This document shows, piece by piece, positions 50,792-58,720 of a DNA stretch of 64,000 nucleotides. The position numbers and the translations under genes are program-made. The stretch covers positions 620,001 to 684,000 of the forward strand of contig CAVWLO010000001.1 of the NCBI GenBank assembly GCA_963755985.1. Reading direction: 5' to 3'. The DNA comes from DASXMT01 sp963755985. GTDB taxonomy: Bacteria > Actinomycetota > Acidimicrobiia > Acidimicrobiales > RAAP-2. Within the stretch, counting starts at the first letter, position 1. Each line of letters starts with the position of its first letter. A model generated the notes under the pieces. That model made no database searches and was not told where the DNA came from. It was given only the letters and a program-made list of their open reading frames with translations.

Positions 50792-51754
50792 TCAGTAAAC
50801 GTCGTAGCCCAGGGCTACGGCGCGGTCGTATTCGACGCCGGCGGCATCGAAGCTGCCAAGGGCGGCGAGGCGGTCTCCCAGTTCGCGATGCCAAAGAGCG
50901 ACTTGGGGCTCATGCTCCACGACTGCCCGCCATGCCTCGACCGCCTGGGCCGCTGTCCCGTGACGGGTCCGCAATCGAGCCCGGTGCACCAGCAACCGGC
51001 CGTTATCTGGATCGGCGCGGACTGCCCGTTCCGCGATGTCAAACACCCACTCGCGCTGCTCGGCGGAAAGCTGGTCACCCAGTCCCTCTTCGCCGACGAG
51101 GAACTCGGCAAAAAGCGACAGGGTGCCGGGATCATCCGGATCGTGGGCGAAGGCCAACTGGACCGCAGTGAAAGCTCGAGTGCGATCGCCTCTACGGGCA
51201 AGGGTGTGCGCCAAGCGGCGGTAAAGCGCCGCTTGGCGCCGCGGCACGGCTTCGATGACGGCGTCAAGGATCTCCTCGTCGCTGCTCAGGTCCTCGGCGT
51301 CGATGACGAGCTGTGCCGCCTCTTGAGCGAGCTCGTCAGCTCTGGCCAAAAGCGCCCGCGCCAGTCCGAGGGAGCTTGTCGCACGCGCCGGTTCGTCGGC
51401 GAGGATCGCTCGGAACGTGGCGATGGCGGCCTCTTCATCGCCCGCCCGTCTCAGACCTTTGGCGGCCGATTCCCGTAGCGCAACGGCATTCGGTGGTGTC
51501 CGGTCGAGCGCGGACCGGTAGGCGTCGGCCGCCTCGGTTAACAAGCCGGTTTCGGCGAGGGCTTCGCCGAGCGCGAGGTACGACCACGGCGCGTCGGGCA
51601 ATTCTGCGATAGCGGCTCGGAACGACGCGATGGCAGCTTCGTGGTCGCCCTGTGCGAATTCCCCGATGCCCTGCTGGTGCGCGCTGACAGGCCCCTTGGA
51701 GCGAAGGGGGGCTCTGGCATTTCGGATCAAGCTGCCGGCGTCCGCCTCGGGCAT
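50792..51754 (-). CDS. Tetratricopeptide repeat protein
   Basis: The 320-residue all-helical protein has several TPR units, for example QQGIGEFAQGDHEAAIASFRAAIAELPDAPWSYLALGEALAETGLLTEAADAYRSAL (two repeats) and HRELGDRLAALGSFDAAGVEYDRAVALG at the end. No enzymatic domain is visible, so it probably acts as a scaffold for the glycosyltransferases. I place the start at MPEADAGSL (51754), 1 nt after the stop of the small gene upstream; the longer frame overlaps that gene. Confidence 0.75.
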   Translation of the reverse strand: MPEADAGSLIRNARAPLRSKGPVSAHQQGIGEFAQGDHEAAIASFRAAIAELPDAPWSYLALGEALAETGLLTEAADAYRSALDRTPPNAVALRESAAKGLRRAGDEEAAIATFRAILADEPARATSSLGLARALLARADELAQEAAQLVIDAEDLSSDEEILDAVIEAVPRRQAALYRRLAHTLARRGDRTRAFTAVQLAFAHDPDDPGTLSLFAEFLVGEEGLGDQLSAEQREWVFDIAERAVRADPDNGRLLVHRARLRTRHGTAAQAVEAWRAVVEHEPQVALWHRELGDRLAALGSFDAAGVEYDRAVALGYDVY

Positions 51755-51755
51755 G

Positions 51756-51992
51756 TCAGGTGTTACTTTCGTCCGCGCCCGGCACGGTAATGGGGATCCC
51801 AAGCTGCGTCCGTTGCTCGCTGTCGACGTTACGCATGAACTGGGCGAGATCGTCGAACGACAATCTCGGTTCGGCCGTGATCCCGCATCCGGCGTAAACG
51901 AACAGCCCGCTGCGGAGATCGATGACCGCCGCCTCGCCGTCGTCGAACACGCCGCTGCCGGCGTAGGTCGCATTCGCTCGGTAGCCTCTCAT
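51756..51992 (-). CDS. Hypothetical small protein (78 aa) in glycosyltransferase operon
   Basis: The 78-residue protein starts MRGYRANATYAGSGVFDDGE and continues AAVIDLRSGLFVYAGCGITA, then a helical end DDLAQFMRNVDSEQRTQLGIP. It overlaps the glycosyltransferase upstream by 4 nt (ATGA) and is followed 1 nt later by the TPR gene, so it is clearly part of the operon. It matches no family I recognise; its predicted beta-rich first half with a single cysteine is notable. Confidence 0.6.
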   Translation of the reverse strand: MRGYRANATYAGSGVFDDGEAAVIDLRSGLFVYAGCGITAEPRLSFDDLAQFMRNVDSEQRTQLGIPITVPGADESNT

Positions 51993-53941
51993 TGATCTCC
52001 TGAAGCACGTGCTTGCGCTACGCGCACCGCGGTGGCCCACCCCCTGAGCTGGGCCTCGAGCTCGGCGATACGCTGGCGATCACTCCCGTGATCGTCGAGA
52101 TTATCGATCGGTCTGGCGCTGAGGATGGTCCCATTTGTCCCGCGGCGGACTTCGAGGGCGGTGAGGATTTCCCGTGCCTCTGCCACCGCCGTATCGAGCG
52201 AGTCGTTCTCTATGAGCTGGCGCAATAGCTCTACCGCCGAGACGATTGAGGTATGGGTTGAACGGCTCGACACGCGTGCGCGCTGGTCCAGCGGCACGAG
52301 GGTGGCAGTGAGCTCAATCGAACGACGTCGGTCGACGAGATCGGCCCCCGTGGCCTGTAGACGTGCCGTCTCCTGGCCGGGGTGAGTGCGCCAATGGGCG
52401 AGCACGAGGGGCTCGTACCAGACGGGGCCGAGGACGGTGGCTCGCTTCAAGAAATCCCAATCGGTGCAAAAGGGTAGGTCGTCGCGATAGCCGCCGATGA
52501 GCTCGTACGTGGAGCGGCGGACCACCACGCCGGCGACCATCATGCGATGAGCCTCCGCCTCTTTGACCGCCAAGTCGGCAACGATCCCGGGCTTGGCTCT
52601 CTCGGGGGCTTGGGTCCATATCACCCGACCGCTGTCGTCGGTGCCTGATACCCGGCAATAGGCGGCCACGAGACCGGGGTCGGCGACAAGGGGCCGACCA
52701 AGCCGCTCGTAAAAACCCGGTATCACGAGATCGTCTTGGTGGTGCAGGTGCACCAGCTGGCCGCGAGCGCGGACGATTGCGGCGTTCCAATTACCGCCCA
52801 GGCCTTGTCGTTCGGCGTGGCGAATATAGTCGACGCGACGGCCGGCGACACGGGACACGATGGCACGAACGTCGGTGCTGGACGCGTCGTCGAGCACGAC
52901 CAACTCCATATGGTCGGGACCGGGATCCTGATCGAGAACGCCCTTTATTGCTTCGATGAGATAGTCAGGGCGGGATTCCCACACGGGGAACATGACCGAC
53001 CACAAAGGTCGAGACTCGGTGCCAGGAACAGGAGGGATCACCGGCACGTGGGCGCGGTGGCGCTCGGAGTACTCGACGACTGCTCGTTGGCGCTGTGGGC
53101 CATCGGGATCGTCGCGCCGCGGTGTCGGCTTCGGGCCGGCCTCTGGATCGAGGAACGGATGGCGGTCCCAGGGATCGGAAGGGTCAAGCAGCTCGCCAGG
53201 ACCGATCTCGTGCAGCCTGGTTCGACTGGGCAGGCGGACCTTCTCGGCGCGGAACCGAGCGCGGTCGCCATGCCAGTCTCGAGCAAGCTCGTCGGCAGCA
53301 AAGACGCGCTGACCGTACTTTTCCGTCGCATGGTCCACGCTGAGGACTGGATAGTGGCGCATCACGAAAGGACGAGGGAAGACTCGCTGCTCGGCAAAGC
53401 GAACGTGATGTCCGGCGGAGCTAACTAAGTCGACCCGATCATGACGCTTCCAGGCGGTAATTCGCATCCGATCAGGAGTGTCGGGTGCATAGCGGTAGTA
53501 CCAGCGCATGGCCGCCTCGAAATTCTGGCCGTTGAACGAAGGGTCTTCCAACGTTGGCGAGAACACGAATTCATCGAAGTCGACAGCGTTGAAGCCGCGG
53601 GCATCGACGTCAGCCAGACCCTCTAATAGCGTGCGATACGGTGGCGGAGCGTATCTCCGCTCGTCGGCGTCGACGTGGAGGTACCAGTCGGCTTGGTGCT
53701 CACGGGCGATTCGTTCTTTGAACCGCAGCTGGGTGGCGAGTTCGAACACGCCAGTCCAGGGCTGGTCCTCGATGCCGGCTACCCCGTGACCCAACCAGCG
53801 CTCGGCCGCCTCGCGGCTGCCGTCGGTTGAGCAGTTGTCGATGACGAAGACCTCGGCGCCCTGTTCCACGAGCTGCGTGAGTACCGAATCGAGGTGGCGA
53901 ATCTCATTGCGCACGCCGAGTAACGCCAGTAGCCGCACCAC
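51989..53941 (-). CDS. Tandem GT2 glycosyltransferase
   Basis: The 650-residue protein has two GT2 domains. The first (1-240) has LLALLGVRNEIRHLDSVLTQLVEQGAEVFVIDNCSTDGS and the metal-binding DADER. The second (about 310-560) has SVMFPVWESRPDYLIEAIKGVLDQDPGPDHMELVVLDDASSTD, HHQDD and CTDWDFLKRA. A C-terminal helical tail (about 580-650) follows. It is the first gene of the minus-strand island, divergent from the nucleotidyltransferase operon. Acceptors are unknown; the first domain is similar to enzymes acting on peptides or cell-surface polymers. Confidence 0.88.
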   Translation of the reverse strand: MVRLLALLGVRNEIRHLDSVLTQLVEQGAEVFVIDNCSTDGSREAAERWLGHGVAGIEDQPWTGVFELATQLRFKERIAREHQADWYLHVDADERRYAPPPYRTLLEGLADVDARGFNAVDFDEFVFSPTLEDPSFNGQNFEAAMRWYYRYAPDTPDRMRITAWKRHDRVDLVSSAGHHVRFAEQRVFPRPFVMRHYPVLSVDHATEKYGQRVFAADELARDWHGDRARFRAEKVRLPSRTRLHEIGPGELLDPSDPWDRHPFLDPEAGPKPTPRRDDPDGPQRQRAVVEYSERHRAHVPVIPPVPGTESRPLWSVMFPVWESRPDYLIEAIKGVLDQDPGPDHMELVVLDDASSTDVRAIVSRVAGRRVDYIRHAERQGLGGNWNAAIVRARGQLVHLHHQDDLVIPGFYERLGRPLVADPGLVAAYCRVSGTDDSGRVIWTQAPERAKPGIVADLAVKEAEAHRMMVAGVVVRRSTYELIGGYRDDLPFCTDWDFLKRATVLGPVWYEPLVLAHWRTHPGQETARLQATGADLVDRRRSIELTATLVPLDQRARVSSRSTHTSIVSAVELLRQLIENDSLDTAVAEAREILTALEVRRGTNGTILSARPIDNLDDHGSDRQRIAELEAQLRGWATAVRVAQARASGDQ

Positions 53942-54278
53942 GGTGCCTAGGTGATCAACGGGGAGTCGCGAAACCGCACTGCCCGCCCGCCAGCCAATGA
54001 CCGATGGTGTTCCGAAGCACCCAGGTGCGACGTTCGGGGAGAACTATAGGCAGTACAACACGTCGTATCCCGACCGGGGAACATTGACGGTGAGACTACC
54101 CTGAAGGGTCCAGTTACCTCAACCGACCCCTTGTGCAGCACCATGAGGCTGGCCGCCTGTGGTCGTATCGTTTCTACCGCCTCGTCCGTCGCGTCCTCGA
54201 GGCGCTCCGCATCCTTGACTTGCCGCCTCTCTTCCCGGAGGACCTTACGGGTTATCGTGGCGAACGTCCGGCGAACCG
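53942..54278. other. Divergent promoter region of the glycosyltransferase island
   Basis: These 337 bases lie between the minus-strand glycosyltransferase operon and the plus-strand nucleotidyltransferase operon. Both promoters should be here. No strong palindrome or consensus -35/-10 pair was recognised, and the open frame on the plus strand (54133 onward) has no known homology. Confidence 0.4.
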
Positions 54279-54293
54279 ATGGAGAGGGTGGAG

Positions 54294-54377
54294 ATGCGAG
54301 GTCTGCTCGAGGTCGGCGAGTTGGAAGCTCAGATTGGACCGGTGCCGTCTGAGTTGCTGAGGCACGGCCGGCAATGA
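54294..54377 (+). CDS. Short ORF (27 aa) overlapping the nucleotidyltransferase start
   Basis: This short frame MRGLLEVGELEAQIGPVPSE followed by LLRHGRQ ends in a TGA that overlaps the ATG of the nucleotidyltransferase gene (ATGA). A GGAGAGGGTGGAG purine stretch directly before its ATG is a plausible ribosome binding site. It may act as a coupling leader peptide or be the end of a lost gene. No homology recognised. Confidence 0.3.
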   Translation: MRGLLEVGELEAQIGPVPSELLRHGRQ

Positions 54378-55735
54378 CGATGGGGCCGCGGTCGACCGGT
54401 CTCCGCCGCCGGCGGGACGTCGGGTGCAGGCCGACCGCAGACCAGGAGCTACTCCTCCGAGCGGCAATGACCTCCGAGGGACATGCAGCCTGGGAGCAAT
54501 GGCGGCGCCGTCACCCCGGCCTTGACAGGGTCGACCGCGACTCCTGGCGCGTCATGCCGATGCTCTACCGGCGACTCACCTCCGAGGGCATCGACTGGCC
54601 CGAGCTGCAACAGCTGGAGGCGGCGTACCGCGCCACGTGGGCCAGCAACCTACGGGTATTCGACGCCGGGGCGGACCTTATCTCCTGCCTCGAGTCCATA
54701 GGCATCCCGACCATGGTCCTCAAGGGCGGCGCGCTCGTTGACCTCCACTACCGGGACGCCGGACTTCGACCAATGGCCGACGTGGACGTGCTCGTGCCGA
54801 CCGCCGTGGCGTCTCAGGCATTCGAGGCGCTCGAACGATCCGGCTGGCTCGAGCGAAGCGGCATTCCCTTCGCCAGGCAGCGAGTCACTCGCCACGCCGC
54901 CGCCTTCGTCGGCCCGGGTCGCCGGGAGGTCGACCTCCATTGGAACGCCCTCCAGGTGCCAGGGCCCGACGATGAGTTCTGGGAGGCGGCGGTACCCGCC
55001 CGGATTGGCCACGCCAGCACGCTCGCCATGAATCCTTGCCATGAGCTCTTTGTCCTCCTCGTCCACGGTACTGGACCCTTTGGAGCCCCTGTCCGGTGGG
55101 TTGCCGACTCGTTGATCGTCTTGGGCACCACCGGCGAGGCACTCGACTGGGATCGGTTCGTTCACGCCGCGGTCGGGCGCAGGGTGACTGTTCGAGTCGG
55201 AGCAGGACTGCGCTACCTGCACGAGGCGTTCGGCGCCGGCGTCCCGAAGTCGGTGCTCGACTACCTGGAAGCGTTCCCGGCCCCGCCACACGAACGGCTC
55301 TCTCATTGGGCCCTCACCCACGATCTTCGTCACGGTGCGACCTATCTGCATCAATGGGATCGTTGGCGCAGACTCCAGCGGCTCCTGCCGGCGGCCACCG
55401 GGGCGGATCACGGCTGCGAGGCGTCGTCGGTACCGGGCACCTTCGTCGAGTATCTGCAATGGAGCTGGGGACTGAGCACGCGAAGCGAGCTGGCGGCGCG
55501 GTTGGCCAGCAAGGTAGTCCAGATCGCGAGGTACGGGCGCTCGGATCCGACGGGCCGTCCCCTCGACCCGAGCGGTGGGGCCCGGGGCGAGGCGATGCCC
55601 CTCGCGGGGAGAGCTGCACCAGCCAGCCATACTGGCCGACCGCAGAAGGAACATAGACTTAGTTGGCGATATTTAGTTGGCGATCAAGTGGAAGAGAGGC
55701 GGACCGTTGGGGGAAGCAGTGAACGAGGTGGGTGA
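54374..55735 (+). CDS. Nucleotidyltransferase family protein (NTP_transf_5 type)
   Basis: The 453-residue protein resembles the uncharacterised nucleotidyltransferases found in lasso-peptide and related clusters: TADQELLLRAAM near the N-terminus, then LESIGIPTMVLKGGALVDLHY and GLRPMADVDVLVPTAVASQAFEAL. The MADVDVLV part supplies the two metal-binding aspartates. A helical C-terminal half follows (NPCHELFVLLVHGTGPFGAPVRWVADSLIVL). It overlaps the pqqD-like gene and starts the plus-strand operon. Transfer of a nucleotide or phosphoryl group to a peptide or sugar is inferred, not shown. Confidence 0.82.
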   Translation: MTMGPRSTGLRRRRDVGCRPTADQELLLRAAMTSEGHAAWEQWRRRHPGLDRVDRDSWRVMPMLYRRLTSEGIDWPELQQLEAAYRATWASNLRVFDAGADLISCLESIGIPTMVLKGGALVDLHYRDAGLRPMADVDVLVPTAVASQAFEALERSGWLERSGIPFARQRVTRHAAAFVGPGRREVDLHWNALQVPGPDDEFWEAAVPARIGHASTLAMNPCHELFVLLVHGTGPFGAPVRWVADSLIVLGTTGEALDWDRFVHAAVGRRVTVRVGAGLRYLHEAFGAGVPKSVLDYLEAFPAPPHERLSHWALTHDLRHGATYLHQWDRWRRLQRLLPAATGADHGCEASSVPGTFVEYLQWSWGLSTRSELAARLASKVVQIARYGRSDPTGRPLDPSGGARGEAMPLAGRAAPASHTGRPQKEHRLSWRYLVGDQVEERRTVGGSSERGG

Positions 55736-55985
55736 GCGCCCCCGGCACGGCGACGGCCTAGAGGTGAACGATGTCGCCGACGGCGTAGTCGTGTACCAGC
55801 CCAACCGAGACCGCGTGCATTTTCTCAATGCCACCGCAGCGCTGACCTTCGAGCTTTGTACAGGCGCCAACTCCCGCGAGGAGATCGTCCAAGCTGTCCG
55901 GATCGCATTCGACCTCGCCGATGCTCCTACCTCCGACATCGAGATGTGCTTGGCCCAGCTGCGCCAGGAGGGGCTCATCGAGTGA
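55719..55985 (+). CDS. PqqD family protein (RiPP recognition element-like)
   Basis: The 88-residue winged-helix protein has the PqqD core: ADGVVVYQPNRDRVHFLNATAALTFELCTGANSREEIVQAV and IEMCLAQLRQEGLIE. PqqD-like proteins bind leader peptides of ribosomally made natural products and present them to modifying enzymes. I selected the GTG at 55719, which has GGGGGAAG in front; a TTG at 55707 is possible. It overlaps both neighbours, so the three genes are tightly coupled. Confidence 0.85.
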   Translation: MNEVGERPRHGDGLEVNDVADGVVVYQPNRDRVHFLNATAALTFELCTGANSREEIVQAVRIAFDLADAPTSDIEMCLAQLRQEGLIE

Positions 55986-56812
55986 CTTTGGCACGCCAGG
56001 TCCAACTCGGTCCATGCCGGGTGTGCATCGAGACCGACAGCCGAGACGTTTACGAGCAGCTTCGGTACCTGGACCATGATGCCGTCCAGTCAGTGCCCGC
56101 CATAACCAAGCTTGACCTTGGCGCCTGGAGGGAGGACCACTCCTTCCAGCTAGTCCGACAAGGCCGGCTGATCGGTCGGGTGAGCCAGCCAGAGGACGTC
56201 CTCGACCACTTCTACGCCATCGCCTATCGCGATGCGTTTGCCGCAATGGCCGCAGGCACCCTGCTGTTACACGGGGTGACCGTGGCACGCCGAGGCAGGC
56301 GAGCCCTTCTGGTTGGCCAGCCGCACGCCGGGAAGTCGACGTTGGCAGCTCGTCTTCTGATCGACGGCTTCGAGGTGAGCGGTGACGAGTACGCCGTCCT
56401 GGCCGACGAAAGGCTGGCCGCCTTTCCCCGCCGGTTCCATCTCAAGGCCGGCAGCCTGGCCCTGCTGCCCCAGTTGACCCGTATCGTGCCTAGCCTGCCG
56501 TTCTTCGACACGAGCTCCGGTCGCATCGTGGCCCTCGGTCCCACCGACCTCGGCCGACCCTGGGTGTTGGATCCAGGTCCGGTCGATGCCATCGTCGTCC
56601 TGGAGGCCAACCACGGCGGTCCTTCGACGCTCAGTGGCCTGCCCCAGCACGAGCTCGTACGACTGCTCATGATGCAGACGTTCACTCCTGATCCAGCCCC
56701 GCGGGGATGGATCACCAGTCTGAGCCAGCTCGTTGGTTCGGCTACCTGTAGCCGCATGGCCGTCGGGGACTTGGATACCGCAGTGATTGCCGTGGAGGCC
56801 CTACTTAGCTAG
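55982..56812 (+). CDS. HPr kinase-like ATPase (HprK-related)
   Basis: The 276-residue protein has a C-terminal HprK-type P-loop fold with the Walker A motif LVGQPHAGKSTLAARLLIDG (about 118-137), then SGDEYAVLADERLAAFPRRFHLK and a C-terminal helical region. The N-terminal 100 residues lack the HPr-binding domain of true HprK. Relatives act as peptide or small-molecule kinases in lasso-peptide-like clusters. The GTG start overlaps the stop of the PqqD gene (GTGA). Confidence 0.85.
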   Translation: MTLARQVQLGPCRVCIETDSRDVYEQLRYLDHDAVQSVPAITKLDLGAWREDHSFQLVRQGRLIGRVSQPEDVLDHFYAIAYRDAFAAMAAGTLLLHGVTVARRGRRALLVGQPHAGKSTLAARLLIDGFEVSGDEYAVLADERLAAFPRRFHLKAGSLALLPQLTRIVPSLPFFDTSSGRIVALGPTDLGRPWVLDPGPVDAIVVLEANHGGPSTLSGLPQHELVRLLMMQTFTPDPAPRGWITSLSQLVGSATCSRMAVGDLDTAVIAVEALLS

Positions 56813-56844
56813 CCCGTTGATACCTCAGCGAGGGAGGTTGAGTC

Positions 56845-57009
56845 ATGGACGAAGATCGCATGGACCGAGAGGATCTGGTCCGTCTTGGGCCAGACCGCCG
56901 GCGAATCCGTGGAGCGCTCGCAATGGCCGCCAGTACATGCCCCGGTCGTGGGGTGCCAGCACGGTCGGGCTGCTCTTTGCGTGTTTCCTCCCCCGTAGGC
57001 TGCAAGTAG
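56845..57009 (+). CDS. Small peptide ORF downstream of PqqD/HprK-like genes (54 aa; possible frameshift)
   Basis: The peptide starts MDEDRMDREDLVRLGPDRRR and continues IRGALAMAASTCPGRG, ending with two more cysteines. A strong AGGGAGG site lies 7-8 nt before the ATG and the gene follows the HprK-like gene by 32 nt. Its N-terminus aligns without gaps to the peptide at 47665-47838. Shifting the frame by one nucleotide after MAA gives VHAPVVGCQHGRAALCVFPP and a stop at 56996, which restores the A-x-x-A-PVV pattern of that peptide, so this copy may be frameshifted. A precursor role is a hypothesis. Confidence 0.5.
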   Translation: MDEDRMDREDLVRLGPDRRRIRGALAMAASTCPGRGVPARSGCSLRVSSPVGCK

Positions 57010-57139
57010 TTCCTGGAGAGGTCCTTCGTTCCGACAAGGGGCGAGCCGGTTAAGGCCCAGCTGTACCCGAGCGAGCGCAAAGCGGCCGTGCCACATCCAA
57101 ACGCGTCGCCGATCAACTCTTCGATCATCGACGTCACGA

Positions 57140-57979
57140 TCACGCGAGCGTACGCCCAGAGGGCCAGTTCGTCGGTCTCACGCGATCCAGCACTCGGAGT
57201 AAGAGGATGGTCGCTCTTAGACGCACGCCCTGGCGTAGATCGCGGATTCCCCTCGGGCGCAACCTCTTTTTCCACGATCGACCGCCGAAATGATTGAACG
57301 AGTTCTGGACGGAGGCGGGCATCGCCGCCCAGGAATGACCCTTCTGCTCCAAGGCTTTTGCGAAATACCCTCCGACGTCGTAGGCCTTTTCAGGAGGCGA
57401 ACGGTGGGTCACTTCGCGCCAGGCAAAGCTGGTGGTGATCATCTGCGTCCGTGCGTGATCGAGTAAGAGGACGCAGGGGTCTGGTCGCATGAGCAATGTG
57501 TACTCAAATGGTTCGCCGAACCGGGTCTCTCGATAGCTCATTTCTGGTGCAACTGCATAGGCGAGCATCGACTTGGACCCGAGTGCCGCGAGGAGCCTTG
57601 GAAGCCAGTTGGGTTCGAGAAACTCGACGTCCGAGTCGACGACCACGAAGTACTTGGTGCGGCATTCGTTTCGCCAACGATCGATCCAGTCGCTGTGACT
57701 CGTGTCCGCTGGTAACTCCTGAAGGGTCAGCAGGCCCTCAGCTGCCATCCGCCGGAGGAACTGCTGCGAGCCGTCCTCAGACGAGCAGTCCCCGACGACG
57801 AGCTGGAACGAGCCCCCGGCCAGCCTCCACATCGAACGCAAGCACAACTCGGTATAGAGGCGTGTGTTCTTTGACGCTACGTGGACAGTTGCGTCCAGCA
57901 CACAAACTTCCGATGACGTCTTCCTGACCGCGGTGACAAGTCTCCCGAAGTGGTCAGCCCTCTCCCTCAATGCCGTCAC
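57140..57979 (-). CDS. Glycosyltransferase family 2 protein
   Basis: The 279-residue GT2-like protein has VHVASKNTRLYTELCLRSMWRLAGGSFQLVVGDCSSEDGS at the N-terminus and a metal-binding VVVDSDVEFLEPNWLPRLLAAL (D-S-D) near residue 110. The region after it is shorter than in typical GT2 enzymes and ends in basic residues. It is convergent with the nucleotidyltransferase operon. Donor and acceptor are unknown. Confidence 0.8.
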   Translation of the reverse strand: MTALRERADHFGRLVTAVRKTSSEVCVLDATVHVASKNTRLYTELCLRSMWRLAGGSFQLVVGDCSSEDGSQQFLRRMAAEGLLTLQELPADTSHSDWIDRWRNECRTKYFVVVDSDVEFLEPNWLPRLLAALGSKSMLAYAVAPEMSYRETRFGEPFEYTLLMRPDPCVLLLDHARTQMITTSFAWREVTHRSPPEKAYDVGGYFAKALEQKGHSWAAMPASVQNSFNHFGGRSWKKRLRPRGIRDLRQGVRLRATILLLRVLDRVRPTNWPSGRTLA

Positions 57980-57999
57980 GGGCCGACCCTCGCTTCCAG

Positions 58000-58518
58000 C
58001 GGTCCCATCCGTGGGGACCCGTGTCGGCTCATTGGTTCATCTTGCCCTAGGGACGAGTAGTCGGGCGCCGCCGGTCGGCTGGGAGGCCAGGTCGTCCGCG
58101 CCGGCGGCGAGCATGAGCGCCATGCAAAGGTCGTGGCCGGCCCGCTCGGCTGAGGCGGCGGCACCATCACCGGCCTCGTGTTCGGTGGCAAGGGGTGATC
58201 GAAGGATGGCGGCAATTCTATTGACCGTCCTTCAGGCTGGACGGGATGTGCTGTTTCAGTTCGAACCCATCGCTCAACTCCGGGGGAAGCGCGGCGTTTC
58301 GCCATTGGTTGATTCCTTTGTCATGCTCAGATTCGATGACATCGATGAGACAAGGCGGACCCTGTTCTGGAACGGCCGTCTTTCCGAGCGCCACTGCTTA
58401 ACAGGTGGCAGCGGCGGTACGGATGGCAGCACGCCGAAGGTCCAGCAATGCCCTGAGCTGTGACCATTGCCTAACAGGCTCAACAGGACCCCGACGCTTT
58501 CAATCCGCTGTCATTCGG
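58000..58518. other. Region without an intact gene
   Basis: About 520 bases follow the glycosyltransferase start. On the minus strand a short coding-like stretch (AERAGHDLCMALMLAAGADD and LASQPTGGARLLVPRAR) ends near 58047 but has no start codon or known family. The rest shows no convincing frame. Confidence 0.4.
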
Positions 58519-58611
58519 GCCCTGACAGCGCACGTCGGCGTCGTTGTCGACGACCTCCCGGCTGCTCTTGCGTTCTTCGTCGAACTTGGTCTGGAGCTGG
58601 AGGGCCGCATC
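58519..58611 (+). pseudogene. VOC family N-terminal fragment
   Basis: The frame contains ALTAHVGVVVDDLPAALAFF and VELGLELEGR, the typical first beta-alpha-beta unit of a VOC (glyoxalase) protein. The sequence after it loses the family pattern and no start codon with a ribosome binding site precedes it, so this is a decayed fragment. Confidence 0.5.
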
Positions 58612-58720
58612 GCCGGGTTGTGTGCCGTCGCGGGCCGCCGCTCGATCTCGGCGAGGCGGTCAGGGTCGAAGTGGCGGCCCCTTGTCGACGCCGAAGCCCC
58701 GTTTCAACCGCTGATCCTGC

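Noticed and set aside
54374..56812. Lasso peptide biosynthetic cluster
   Set aside because: The nucleotidyltransferase, PqqD and HprK-like genes fit, but the asparagine-synthetase-like cyclase and the B2 leader peptidase are absent from the window.
58047..58210. Coding-like stretch AERAGHDLCMALMLAAGADD on the minus strand
   Set aside because: It looks protein-like, but no start codon lies after the preceding in-frame stop and no family could be recognised, so it is only noted within the gene-free region.
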